A DNA stretch of 64,000 nucleotides from Phenylobacterium kunshanense (GTDB lineage: Bacteria; Pseudomonadota; Alphaproteobacteria; Caulobacterales; Caulobacteraceae), in contig NZ_QFYS01000007.1 in NCBI RefSeq assembly GCF_003254525.1, positions 124,001 through 188,000 of the forward strand, in the 5' to 3' direction. Both the position numbers and the translations under genes were made by a program. Of the stretch, positions 34,459 to 43,517 are shown in pieces; position 1 is the stretch's first letter, and the number at the start of each line of letters is the position of its first letter. The notes under the pieces are model-generated. The model saw only the letters and a program-made list of their open reading frames with translations. It searched no databases and was not told the DNA's origin.

Positions 34459-35658
34459 TCAGTCGCCGCGCGCCCAGGCCATCGCCCCATTCGCAGCCGC
34501 GAGCCCCGTGGCGAAGGTCGCCTGCAGCAGATAGCCGCCGGTGGGCGCCTCCCAGTCCAGCATCTCGCCCGCCAGGAACACGCCGGGCCGGGATTTCAGC
34601 ATCAGTCGGTGGTCCAGGCTGTCCAGGGCGACCCCGCCGGCGGTGGAGATCGCCCGTTCCAGGCCTTGCATGCCAGTCAGGCGAACGGGGGCGGCCTTGA
34701 TCGCAGCCGCCAGGGCGGCGGCTTCGGTAGGCAGGTCCCTGCCGTGGGCCTCACGCAGCAGGTTGATCTCCAGCGGCGACAGCCGGAGCGTCTTGCGCAG
34801 GTGGTTGGCCAGCGACTGCGCTCCACGCGGCCGGGCCAGCCGCGCCGCCAACGTCTCGCGCGTCTGATCCGGACGCAGGTCGATCGTAGCCGTGGCCGCG
34901 CCCTCGGCGAGGATCGCCTCGCGGATCGGGGCGGATAGGGCATAGAGCGCGCCACCCTCCAGGCCGTAGCGGGTGATCATCGCCTCGCCGCGGACGGTGC
35001 GGCCGGCGAACGTCAATGCGATCCCCTTCAGCGGCTGGCCGGCGAAGCCCTGCATCACCGGGCTCCAGGCCACATCGAAGCCCATGTTGGCCGGCCGCAG
35101 CGGGGCGATCTCGGCGCCGGCGTCGCGCAGCGGTCCGACCCAGGCGCCGTCCGACCCCAGGCGCGGCCAGCTCGCCCCGCCGAGGGCCAGGATCGTCGCC
35201 TGCGGCCGCACCTCGATCTCGCCTTCGGGCGTCGCGAAGCGGAGAACTCCGTCATCCGCCCAGCCCAGCCACTCGTGCCGGGTACGGACCGCCACGCCCA
35301 GGTCGGCCAGCCGCGCCAGCCAGGCCCGCAGCAGCGGAGAGGCCTTCAGCGCCTTGGGGAACACCCGCCCTGACGAGCCCACGAACATCGACTGGCCCAG
35401 ACTTTCGGCCCACGCGATCAGCGCCGCCGGCGGGAACGACTCTAAAATTGGCCGGAGCCAGGACGTGGCGTCACCGTACCTGCCCACGAAGGTCTCGAAG
35501 TCTTCGGAGTGGGTGAGGTTCAGACCCCCGCGACCGGCCATCAACAGCTTGCGGCCGACGGACGGCATCCGCTCAAATACAGTCACCGGATGTCCGGCCG
35601 TCGCGAGCCGTTCGGCGGCGAAGAGCCCGGCGGGCCCTCCGCCGACGATGGCGATCAT
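34459..35658 (-). CDS. BaiN/HI0933-like FAD-dependent flavoprotein (TIGR03862 type)
   Basis: A 399-residue flavoprotein. The N-terminal Rossmann dinucleotide motif is IVGGGPAGLFAAERLATAG, followed by the family signature VGRKLLMAGRGGLNLTHSE (GRGGCN type). At the C-terminus the FAD-contacting VFLAGEMLDWEAPTGGYLLQATFATG is diagnostic. The physiological substrate of most of the family is unknown; BaiN reduces bile acid intermediates. The gene follows the M20 peptidase gene by 13 bases on the same strand, but a functional link is not evident. Confidence 0.9.
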   Translation of the reverse strand: MIAIVGGGPAGLFAAERLATAGHPVTVFERMPSVGRKLLMAGRGGLNLTHSEDFETFVGRYGDATSWLRPILESFPPAALIAWAESLGQSMFVGSSGRVFPKALKASPLLRAWLARLADLGVAVRTRHEWLGWADDGVLRFATPEGEIEVRPQATILALGGASWPRLGSDGAWVGPLRDAGAEIAPLRPANMGFDVAWSPVMQGFAGQPLKGIALTFAGRTVRGEAMITRYGLEGGALYALSAPIREAILAEGAATATIDLRPDQTRETLAARLARPRGAQSLANHLRKTLRLSPLEINLLREAHGRDLPTEAAALAAAIKAAPVRLTGMQGLERAISTAGGVALDSLDHRLMLKSRPGVFLAGEMLDWEAPTGGYLLQATFATGLAAANGAMAWARGD

Positions 35659-35671
35659 CGCGCCAGGTCCG

Positions 35672-36967
35672 TCACGTCCCCGCCATGGCGAGCAGGGCGG
35701 CGAGGCCGACCGTCATGCCCTTCAGGCTCTCGGGCTTGGAGACGTCGATCCACTCGTCGAGCGCATGCGCGCGCCCGCCGCTGCCGCCCGATCCGATGGT
35801 CACGGCCGGGACGCCGAGGCTGATCGGGATGTTGGAGTCGGTGGAGCTCGCGCCCAGCTCGGGCGTCAGGCCCGCGGCGCGCACGGCCGCCGCGGTGAGC
35901 TGCACAATATCAGCGTCCTCGCGGGTGTTGCCGGTCGGGCGATCGCCGATCAGCTTCACCTCGGCCGAAACCTTGCCGGCGCGGGTGGATCGCGCGCCGT
36001 TTTCCTGCTCGACCGCGCCCTCGACGATCTTCAGGAACTGGCCGTCCAGCTTGGCGAGTTCGTCCTTGCTCTCGGACCGCATGTCCACCTCAAGCCAGAT
36101 GGCGTCCGGGATGGAGTTCACCGAGGTGCCGCCGCCGACGACGCTGGTCGCATAGGTGGTCTTGGGCTTGGCCGGCGTCTGGATGCGGTTCATCTCGACC
36201 ACGGTCGCACCCATGGCGGCCATGGGGTTCACCAGGCCGAAGGCGCCGTACGAGTGCCCGCCCGGCCCCTTGAAGGTCACCCGATACCGCCGCGAGCCCA
36301 CGGCCTTGTCGACGATCCGGTCGGCCGAGGTTCCGTCCATCGAGAAGAAGGCCGCGATCCGGTCCTTGTACTTGCCCTTGGTGAAGATGTGCCGGACGCC
36401 GCGCAGGTCGCCCGGGCCTTCCTCGCCGACGTTGCCGACGAACAGGATGTCCTTCTTCGTGGTGATCTTGGCCGCATCGAGCGCCCGGATGTAGCCCAGC
36501 AGCACGGCCAGCGAATGGGTGTCGTCGCCGATGCCCGGCGCCATCAGCTTCGTGCCCTCGCGGCGCACCTTTACGGGCGTGCCCGCCGGGAAGACGGTGT
36601 CGAGGTGGGCGGCCAGCACCACCACCGGCCCGCCCGGCTTGCCGCTTCCGCGGCGCAGGCCCATGACATTGCCCTCGGCGTCCATCTCGACCTCGGTCAG
36701 GCCGTGGGCCTTCAGCATCTCCATGTAGGCCTTGGCGCGCTCGGCTTCCTGGAAGGGCGGAGCCGGGATCTCGGTCAGGGTGATGGTGTCGGCGACGATG
36801 CGATCGTGCTCGCGGTCGAGCGTCGCCACGGCGGCCTTGAACCCGGCGCTCTTGCGGATCTGCGCGACCACCTTGTCGGCCTTGGCGGGGGTCGTCTGGG
36901 CGGCCGCGCCGGTGGCCAGGGTCAGCGTCAGGGCGGCGGCGAGCGCGAGCCGCGAAACACGTAACAT
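35672..36967 (-). CDS. Exported M20/M25/M40 family metallopeptidase
   Basis: A secreted zinc metallopeptidase of 431 residues. The signal peptide is MLRVSRLALAAALTLTLATGAAA. Metal ligands are visible as AAHLDTVFP (HxD), GIGDDTHSLA (bridging Asp), VGEEGPGD (catalytic Glu pair) and a C-terminal AHALDEW His; GPGGHSYG marks the dimerisation domain. It is related to tripeptidase/carboxypeptidase types such as PepT-like enzymes. ATG 36967 gives the signal peptide and has AAGGA ten bases upstream; the frame runs open further upstream without conservation. Confidence 0.88.
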   Translation of the reverse strand: MLRVSRLALAAALTLTLATGAAAQTTPAKADKVVAQIRKSAGFKAAVATLDREHDRIVADTITLTEIPAPPFQEAERAKAYMEMLKAHGLTEVEMDAEGNVMGLRRGSGKPGGPVVVLAAHLDTVFPAGTPVKVRREGTKLMAPGIGDDTHSLAVLLGYIRALDAAKITTKKDILFVGNVGEEGPGDLRGVRHIFTKGKYKDRIAAFFSMDGTSADRIVDKAVGSRRYRVTFKGPGGHSYGAFGLVNPMAAMGATVVEMNRIQTPAKPKTTYATSVVGGGTSVNSIPDAIWLEVDMRSESKDELAKLDGQFLKIVEGAVEQENGARSTRAGKVSAEVKLIGDRPTGNTREDADIVQLTAAAVRAAGLTPELGASSTDSNIPISLGVPAVTIGSGGSGGRAHALDEWIDVSKPESLKGMTVGLAALLAMAGT

Positions 36968-37153
36968 CGTGATGGAATCCTTGCGTCCAGCCGGGGTCAT
37001 TTCAACCGATCCCACCGCCCTTCGCCAGGGCAGGCGGGCAGGTTGTTCCGCATTACCGGGAATTAATGCCACGATCCAACCCCGCGTGCTTGCCCGGTCC
37101 CGCCACGGACCTCTAAGCCTTCGCGTCACGCAGATGTAACGGGGAGGCGCAGG

Positions 37154-38959
37154 GTGCAGAACCGTCGCCAGATCATGCTCATGGCGGCCGCGGCCGCGCT
37201 CTCCACCCAGGCTCGGGCCCAGCCGGCGACCGGCGCGGAGGCCCAGCTCGCCACTTTCCTGGACCAGGTGTTCAGGGAAGTGCTGGAGGACAATCCGGAG
37301 CTCGTCACGTCCCTCGGCCTCGACAAGGGCGAACGCGCCGACGCCAAGGCGAGGCTCCGCGACGCCTCGCTCGAGGGTCTAGCAAAGCAGAAGGCCCGCA
37401 CCGCCGACCAGCTGCGCAGGCTGAAGGCCATCGACCGCAGCCGGCTGAGTGGCATGGCGGCCGTGAACTACGACACCCTGGCCTTCGAGCTCGAGACCAG
37501 CGACGCGGCGAACAAACGCTTCAACTACGGCGGCGCAGGCGCTGGCAGCCCCTATGTCCTGGCCCAGATCAGCGGCGCCTGGCAGGAGGTTCCCGACTTC
37601 CTGGACAGCCAGCATTCGATCGAGACCCGCGCCGACTGCGAAGCCTATCTCTCCCGCCTGGAGGCCTTCGCCCGGATCATGGGCGAGGAGGTCGAGCGTG
37701 TTCGCCACGACGCGGGTCTGGGCGTCATTCCGCCCGACTTCGCGATCGCCGGAGCGCTCAAGGGCATGGGCGTGCTCCGGGCTCCGGCAGACAAGTCCAC
37801 CCTGGTGACCGCCCTCGCCAGGAAGGCCAAGGAGAAGGGGATCGCCGGCGACTGGCAGGCGCAGGCGACCAAGCTCTACGACGGCAAGGTCATCCCCGCC
37901 CTCGACCGGCAGATGGCCCTGCTGAAGGAGTTGCAGCCCAAGGCCGTTCATGAGGCCGGCTGCTGGCGCCTGCCCGACGGCCAGGAATACTACGCCCACG
38001 CCCTGCATTCGCAGACCACCAGCCGCATCTCCCCGGACGAGGTGCACAAGCTGGGCTGGGACGTCACGAAGGAGCTGTCGGCCCGCGCCGATGTCCTCTT
38101 CAAGGAGCTGGGCTTCACCAAGGGGACGGTGGGCGAGCGCTACATCGCCCTCTACGAGAGCAAGAAGGGCGTCTATCCCAACACCGACGCCGGCAAGGCC
38201 CAGATCCTGGCCGACCTCACCAAGGTCGTCGAGGCGATGCAGAAGCGCCTTCCGGAACAGTTCGGCACGCTGCCGAAGGCCGGCGTGGAGATCCGCCGCA
38301 TTCCCGCGGCCACCGAGGGTGGCTCGTCCACACACTACGAGTCCCCCAGCCTCGATGGCAGCCGGCCGGGCGTCTACTGGCTGAACCTGCGCGACACGGC
38401 CGAGAGCCCGTGGTGGTTCCTGCCGACCACCACCTATCACGAGGCCAATCCGGGCCATCACATGCAGATCGCGCTCCAGCGCGAGGCCGACCTGCCGATG
38501 ATCCGGCGCGTCATGGGCTTCGGCGCCTACGCCGAGGGCTGGGCCCTCTACGCCGAGCAGGTCGTCCAGGAGATGGGGGTCTACAAGGGCGACGCCCTGG
38601 GCGAGCTGGGCTACATCCACGACGCCCTGCTGCGGTCGGCCCGCTTGGTCACCGACAGCGGCCTGCACCACCTGCGCTGGAGCCGGGAGAAGGCCATCGC
38701 CGAGATGCGCGGCATCGAGGGCGACCCCGAGCCGCTCGCCGCCCAGGAGATCGAGCGCTACTCGGTCTGGCCGGGCCAGGCCTGCAGCTACATGGTCGGC
38801 AAGGTGACGATCCTGCGCCTGCGCGAGAAGGCCAAGGCGGCCCTGGGTCCGAAGTTCGATCCGCGCAAGTTCCACGACGCGATTCTGCTGTCGGGCTCCA
38901 TGCCCCTGACCGCGCTTGAGAACGTCGTCGATCTCTACATCGAGAAGGCCAAGGCTTGA
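37154..38959 (+). CDS. DUF885 family exported protein, copy 1
   Basis: A 601-residue protein of the DUF885 family. The N-terminus MQNRRQIMLMAAAAALSTQARAQ looks like a twin-arginine export signal. The central metallopeptidase-like signature is TTYHEANPGHHMQIALQREADLP (HExxPGHH), followed by GFGAYAEGWALYAEQVVQEMGVYKG and RYSVWPGQACSYMVGKVTILRLREKAK. The family contains putative zinc peptidases of unknown substrate. The start is GTG 37154 after GGGGAGG. It is the first of three tandem paralogues, one base overlapping the second, divergent from the M20 peptidase. Confidence 0.88.
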   Translation: MQNRRQIMLMAAAAALSTQARAQPATGAEAQLATFLDQVFREVLEDNPELVTSLGLDKGERADAKARLRDASLEGLAKQKARTADQLRRLKAIDRSRLSGMAAVNYDTLAFELETSDAANKRFNYGGAGAGSPYVLAQISGAWQEVPDFLDSQHSIETRADCEAYLSRLEAFARIMGEEVERVRHDAGLGVIPPDFAIAGALKGMGVLRAPADKSTLVTALARKAKEKGIAGDWQAQATKLYDGKVIPALDRQMALLKELQPKAVHEAGCWRLPDGQEYYAHALHSQTTSRISPDEVHKLGWDVTKELSARADVLFKELGFTKGTVGERYIALYESKKGVYPNTDAGKAQILADLTKVVEAMQKRLPEQFGTLPKAGVEIRRIPAATEGGSSTHYESPSLDGSRPGVYWLNLRDTAESPWWFLPTTTYHEANPGHHMQIALQREADLPMIRRVMGFGAYAEGWALYAEQVVQEMGVYKGDALGELGYIHDALLRSARLVTDSGLHHLRWSREKAIAEMRGIEGDPEPLAAQEIERYSVWPGQACSYMVGKVTILRLREKAKAALGPKFDPRKFHDAILLSGSMPLTALENVVDLYIEKAKA

Positions 38960-40761
38960 TGGACCGCCGCACATTCCTCGCCACCGTCGGCGCCCTCGCG
39001 CTCGCGCCCGCCGCCCGGGCGGCGACGCCCGAGGATGCGAAGCTCCGTGGCGTCTTCGACAGGATCTTCGAGGACAATCTGGCCAGGTCGCCCGAGGCCC
39101 TGACCCGGCTCGGCCTCGACAAGGGCGAACGCGCCGCGGCCAAGTCGAAGCTGGACAGCGCCTCGATCCAGTCCCTGGATGAGGACAAGGCGCTGACGCT
39201 GAAGCACCTGGCCGACCTGAAGACGGTCGATCGCGGCCGCCTCAGCCCAGGCGAACAGCCCAACTACGACGCCGTCCTCTTCACGCTCGAGGGCGAGGCG
39301 GCAGCCGGCAAGCGCTACGCCTACGGCTACCAGGGCGCGGGCCAGCCCTATGTCCTGTCGCAGCTGACCGGCGCCTATCAGGACATCCCCGACTTCCTCG
39401 GCTCCCAGCATGGGATCGAGACCAAGGCCGACGCAGACGCCTACCTCGACCGGCTCGTGGCCTTCGGCGTGGTCATGGACGAAGAGACCGCCCGCGTCCG
39501 CCGCGACCGCAGCCTGGGTGTCGTTCCACCTGCTTTTGTGCTCGAGCGGACCCTGGCCCAGATGACCGCCCTCCGCGCCTCGGCGCCGGCGGCGTCTCCG
39601 CTCACCACCCAGCTCACCGACCGCGTCCAGGCCAAGGGAATCGAGGGCAACTACGCGGCCGCCGCCGAGCGCGCGGTAGCCGCCTACGTCTACCCGGCCC
39701 TCGACCGCCAGATCGCCTTGGTGCGCGAGTTGCAGCCCGAGGCGAAGCACGACGCCGGCGTCTGGCGCCTGCCCGACGGGGAGACCTACTACCGCGACGC
39801 CCTGCGCAACTTCACCACGACCAACCTGTCGCCGAAGGAGATCCACCAGATGGGTCTCGAGCAGGCCAAGGCGCTCGGCGCCCGGGCCGATGCGATCCTC
39901 AAGGGGCAGGGGCTGACCAGGGGCACGGTGGGCGAGCGGATCGCGGCCCTCTTCGCCGATCCGAAGCACCACTACGCCAACACCGACCAGGCCAAGGAAG
40001 AGCTGATCGCCGACCTCAACAAGCTGGTGGCCGAGATCCGGCCGCGCCTGCCCGAGATGTTCGGCGCCCTGCCCAAGGCCGACGTCGAGATCCGGCGCGT
40101 GCCCAAGTTCATCGAGGCTGGGGCCCCGGGCGGCTACTACAACCGGCCGGCGCTCGATGGCTCGCGGCCGGGCATCTACTGGATCAACCTCCGCGATTCC
40201 GCAGAAAATCCGCGCTGGACGCTCAAGACGCTCACCTACCACGAGGCCATTCCGGGCCATCACATGCAGCGCTCGCTGCAGCAGGAGGCCGACCTGCCGA
40301 TGCTTCGCCGCACGGCCGGCTTCCCGGCCTTCGCCGAGGGCTGGGCGCTCTATTCCGAACAGGTCGCCCTGGAGATGGGCATGTACCGAGACGACCCGCT
40401 GGGCGAACTGGGCCAGATCCAGGCCTCCCTGTTCCGCGCCGCGCGCCTCGTGGTCGACACCGGCCTGCACGCCATGAAGTGGAGCCGCGAGAAGGCGATC
40501 CAGACCATGGTCTCCATCGACGGCAGCCCAGTCAGTTCGGCCACCACCGAGATCGAGCGCTACTGCGTCCGCCCCGGCCAGGCCTGCGCCTACATGGTCG
40601 GCAAGCTCACCTGGCTGCGCCTGCGGGCCAAGGCCCAGGCGGCGCTCGGCCCCAGTTTCGACATCCGCCAGTTCCACGACGCCGGCCTGCTCGGGGGCGC
40701 CATGCCGCTCACCGTGCTGGAAGGCGTGATCGACCGCTGGGTCGCGACCCAGAAGGCTTGA
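38959..40761 (+). CDS. DUF885 family exported protein, copy 2
   Basis: The second tandem DUF885 protein, 600 residues. Its signal MDRRTFLATVGALALAPAARA is a clear twin-arginine type (RRTFL). It keeps LTYHEAIPGHHMQRSLQQEADLP and GFPAFAEGWALYSEQVALEMGMYRDDPLGELG, and closes with the PGQACAYMVGKLTWLRLRAKAQAALG segment. It is closer to copy 1 than to copy 3 by eye. ATG 38959 overlaps the preceding TGA by one base, so the genes are co-translated. Confidence 0.88.
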   Translation: MDRRTFLATVGALALAPAARAATPEDAKLRGVFDRIFEDNLARSPEALTRLGLDKGERAAAKSKLDSASIQSLDEDKALTLKHLADLKTVDRGRLSPGEQPNYDAVLFTLEGEAAAGKRYAYGYQGAGQPYVLSQLTGAYQDIPDFLGSQHGIETKADADAYLDRLVAFGVVMDEETARVRRDRSLGVVPPAFVLERTLAQMTALRASAPAASPLTTQLTDRVQAKGIEGNYAAAAERAVAAYVYPALDRQIALVRELQPEAKHDAGVWRLPDGETYYRDALRNFTTTNLSPKEIHQMGLEQAKALGARADAILKGQGLTRGTVGERIAALFADPKHHYANTDQAKEELIADLNKLVAEIRPRLPEMFGALPKADVEIRRVPKFIEAGAPGGYYNRPALDGSRPGIYWINLRDSAENPRWTLKTLTYHEAIPGHHMQRSLQQEADLPMLRRTAGFPAFAEGWALYSEQVALEMGMYRDDPLGELGQIQASLFRAARLVVDTGLHAMKWSREKAIQTMVSIDGSPVSSATTEIERYCVRPGQACAYMVGKLTWLRLRAKAQAALGPSFDIRQFHDAGLLGGAMPLTVLEGVIDRWVATQKA

Positions 40762-40769
40762 GGATCTCC

Positions 40770-42596
40770 ATGAACGCCATCGACCGCCGCCGCTTCCTGC
40801 TCACCTCGGCCGGGGCGGCCCTTGCGAGCGCCACGCCCGTGCTGGCCCAGGCCGGGTCCGAGGACGCGAAGCTCCGTGCGCTGCTGGACCGAATGTTCGA
40901 GCAACGCGTGGACGACAGCCCGCGCTTCGCCACCTCGCTGGGCATGGACAAGGACGCTCGCGCGCACCTGAAGTCCAAGCTCGACGACAACTCGGCGGCC
41001 GGCAAGGCGAAGCGGCTGGAGCAGGCCCGCGGCTACGTCGCCGACCTCAAGGCCATCGACCGCGCGCAGCTCTCGGGCCCGTCGAAGGTCGACCTGGACG
41101 TCGTGCTCTATTCCAACGAACAGGCCGTTCTGAACGGCGACCGCTACAAGTTCGGTGACGTGGGCGGCAACTTCAGCCCCTATGTCATCAGCCAGCGCGG
41201 CGGGGCCTACGCCAACATCCCCGACTTCCTCGACAGCCAGCACCGGATCGCCACGACCGCCGACGCCGAGGCCTATCTCTCGCGCCTCTCGGCCTTCGCC
41301 GTGGCCATGGACAACGACGTCGCCCGCCAGAAGGCCGACGTCGCCGCCGGGGTGATCCCGCCCGATTTCGTCTGCGACCTGTCGCTCGGCCAGATGAAGG
41401 CCCTGCGTGAGCAGCCAGCCGACAAGGTGATCCTGACCGCCTCCATCGCCCGAAAGGCCGCGGCGGCGAACCTTCCCGGCGACTGGGCCGCCCGCGCCCG
41501 GAAGATCGTCGAGACCGAGGTCTATCCGGCCCTCGACCGCCAGATCGCCGCCATGCAGGCCGTCCGCGCCAAGGCGAAACCCGACACCGGTGTCTGGGCG
41601 CTGCCGGACGGCGACGCCTACTACGCCGACGCGGTGAAGGCCTCGACCACCACCAACTACACGCCGCAGCAAGTCCACCAGATGGGCCTCGACCAGGTGG
41701 CCGACATCACCGGGCGGCTCGATGCGATCCTGAAGGCCCAGGGCCTGACCCAGGGCACGGTGGCGCAGCGCCTGGCGAAGCTGAACGAGGATCCGAAGCA
41801 GGCATACCCGAATACGGACGAGGCGCGCGCCCGCGTGATCGCCGATCTCAACAAGGATGTGGCCGATCTCTACGCGATCCTGCCGCAGGCGTTCCGCACC
41901 CTGCCCAAGGCCAAGGTTGAGGTGCGGCGGGTGCCGGTGTTCATCCAGGACGGCGCGGCCAACGGCTACTACCAGGGCGCCGCGCTCGACGGTTCGCGCC
42001 CGGCGGCGTTCTACATCAACCTCAAGGAGACCAGCGACTGGCCGCGCTACAATCTCAAGACCCTGGCGGTGCATGAGACGGTTCCTGGACACCACCTGCA
42101 GATCGCGCTCGCCCAGGAAAGCACGCGAATTCCGATGCTTCGGCGCGCCGGCTTCGGCTTCTCGGCCTTTTCCGAGGGCTGGGCGCTCTACGCCGAGCAG
42201 CTCGCCGACGAGATCGGCGCCTACCAGGGCGATCCGCTGGGGCAGGCAGGTTACCTGCAGTCGCTGCTGTTCCGCGCCGCGCGCCTCGTGACCGACACCG
42301 GCATCCACTACAAGCGCTGGGGCCGGGCCAAGGCCACGCAGTATATGGTTGACACCATCGGCAACACGCCCGCCCGCGCCCAGCGGGAGGTCGAGCGCTA
42401 CTTCTCCTCGCCCGGCCAGGCCAACAGCTACAAGGTCGGCCACACCGTCTGGGTGAAGGTGCGTGAAGACGCGAAGAAGACGCTGGGGCCGAAGTTCGAC
42501 CTCAAGGCCTACCACGACGCCGTGCTGCTCTCGGGGGCCATGCCGCTGACGGTGCTGGAACGCCACGTCGCCGACTGGGCCGCGTCGCAGGCCTAG
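40770..42596 (+). CDS. DUF885 family exported protein, copy 3
   Basis: The third tandem DUF885 protein, 608 residues. The signal MNAIDRRRFLLTSAGAALASATPVLAQ is a twin-arginine type (RRRFLL). The active-site-like motif is LAVHETVPGHHLQIALAQESTRIP, with AGFGFSAFSEGWALYAEQLADEIGAY and SSPGQANSYKVGHTVWVKVREDAKK following. It is the most divergent of the three. GAGGA lies five bases before ATG 40770, only eight bases after the stop of copy 2. The three-gene array suggests duplication followed by divergence in substrate range. Confidence 0.88.
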   Translation: MNAIDRRRFLLTSAGAALASATPVLAQAGSEDAKLRALLDRMFEQRVDDSPRFATSLGMDKDARAHLKSKLDDNSAAGKAKRLEQARGYVADLKAIDRAQLSGPSKVDLDVVLYSNEQAVLNGDRYKFGDVGGNFSPYVISQRGGAYANIPDFLDSQHRIATTADAEAYLSRLSAFAVAMDNDVARQKADVAAGVIPPDFVCDLSLGQMKALREQPADKVILTASIARKAAAANLPGDWAARARKIVETEVYPALDRQIAAMQAVRAKAKPDTGVWALPDGDAYYADAVKASTTTNYTPQQVHQMGLDQVADITGRLDAILKAQGLTQGTVAQRLAKLNEDPKQAYPNTDEARARVIADLNKDVADLYAILPQAFRTLPKAKVEVRRVPVFIQDGAANGYYQGAALDGSRPAAFYINLKETSDWPRYNLKTLAVHETVPGHHLQIALAQESTRIPMLRRAGFGFSAFSEGWALYAEQLADEIGAYQGDPLGQAGYLQSLLFRAARLVTDTGIHYKRWGRAKATQYMVDTIGNTPARAQREVERYFSSPGQANSYKVGHTVWVKVREDAKKTLGPKFDLKAYHDAVLLSGAMPLTVLERHVADWAASQA

Positions 42597-42608
42597 CCGC
42601 CCGGCGCC

Positions 42609-43361
42609 TCAGAACCACCCTGCCGCCTTCAGCGCCGCGGCCTGGCCGCGGCTGATCGGGACCATCAGTCCGCATTTCAGCCGCGCCTCGCCCCGGCCGC
42701 GCAGCCATTTCACCTCGTCGATGGCCTCGGCGGCCACCCACCAGGAGCGGTGGGTCCGGAAGCCGGGCGCTGCCGCCAGCTCGGCCAGGGCGTCGCTGAA
42801 GCGCGCGGTGACGAGTTCCTCCCCCGCGTCCGTATGGACCCGCAGGTAGTGGTCCTCGGCCTCGACGGCGATCAGCGTCGCCGCCCGGCGCCTCGCCGAC
42901 AGGCGCTGACGGAAGGCGGCGAGGGGGTCGATCTCCGGCTCGGGCGCCGCGGCTGGCGCTACGGCCGTCTGCGCCCACGCGAGCTGGCGGAAGAGCATGG
43001 TGGCGAAGCAGACGACGAACACCTGGAACCAGGGTTCGGCCACGTTGCCCAAGTGCAGCCGCATCCCCCCCAGCCAGTGGTTGGTCAGCCCGACCAGCAC
43101 CGTCACGAAGGGCGTCATCAGCATGCTGGCCAGGGTGACGCGCAGCCAGAAGTGGCCGATCCGCCGCCGCAGTGGATCGTCGATCGCGACCCCGATCATG
43201 CCGCCGCCGACCATGCAGATCTGCCAGTAGACCAGCCGCTCGAGCAGACTGCGTTCCGACGATCCGAACGGCCCCAAGAGGGCCATCACCACGCCGATCG
43301 CCACCCACAGGGCCACGTCGGCCGCCAGCCGGCGCATCCAGGGTTCCGTCAGTCTCGGCAT
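42609..43361 (-). CDS. Membrane-anchored LytTR-type transcriptional regulator
   Basis: A 250-residue protein: four predicted transmembrane helices (residues about 10-130, for example LAADVALWVAIGVVMALLGPFG and QICMVGGGMIGVAI) joined to a C-terminal LytTR DNA-binding domain (AATLIAVEAEDHYLRVHTDAGEELVTARFSDALAEL, then GFRTHRSWWVAAEAIDEVKW). No receiver domain is present, so sensing would be through the membrane part. ATG 43361 lies at the edge of a gap shared with the divergent DUF2306 gene; several copies of a repeated motif lie in this gap and are likely binding sites. Confidence 0.85.
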   Translation of the reverse strand: MPRLTEPWMRRLAADVALWVAIGVVMALLGPFGSSERSLLERLVYWQICMVGGGMIGVAIDDPLRRRIGHFWLRVTLASMLMTPFVTVLVGLTNHWLGGMRLHLGNVAEPWFQVFVVCFATMLFRQLAWAQTAVAPAAAPEPEIDPLAAFRQRLSARRRAATLIAVEAEDHYLRVHTDAGEELVTARFSDALAELAAAPGFRTHRSWWVAAEAIDEVKWLRGRGEARLKCGLMVPISRGQAAALKAAGWF

Positions 43362-43382
43362 TGGTGGTCCGGTCGGCAGAGT

Positions 43383-43454
43383 CGTTCGCGCAAGTCTGCC
43401 ACGATTGGCGAACCGTCCGCATCCGTTCGCGAAGCCCTGGCGCCGTTCGCGCAA
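43383..43454. promoter_or_regulatory. Four-copy CGTTCGCGnAA motif, candidate LytTR binding sites
   Basis: Copies lie at 43383-43393 (CGTTCGCGCAA), 43405-43415 (inverted, TTGGCGAACCG), 43424-43434 (CGTTCGCGAAG) and 43444-43454 (CGTTCGCGCAA). Direct copies start 41 and 20 bases apart, close to whole helical turns. LytTR regulators such as AgrA bind direct repeats with about 21-base periodicity. The array sits between the LytTR gene and its divergent neighbour. Binding is inference. Confidence 0.55.
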
Positions 43455-43517
43455 ACGCCCCTGGCGTAGGGGCATGCCGCCCGGCGATCTGGCCCGGACG
43501 CCACGGAGCCTTCCCGC

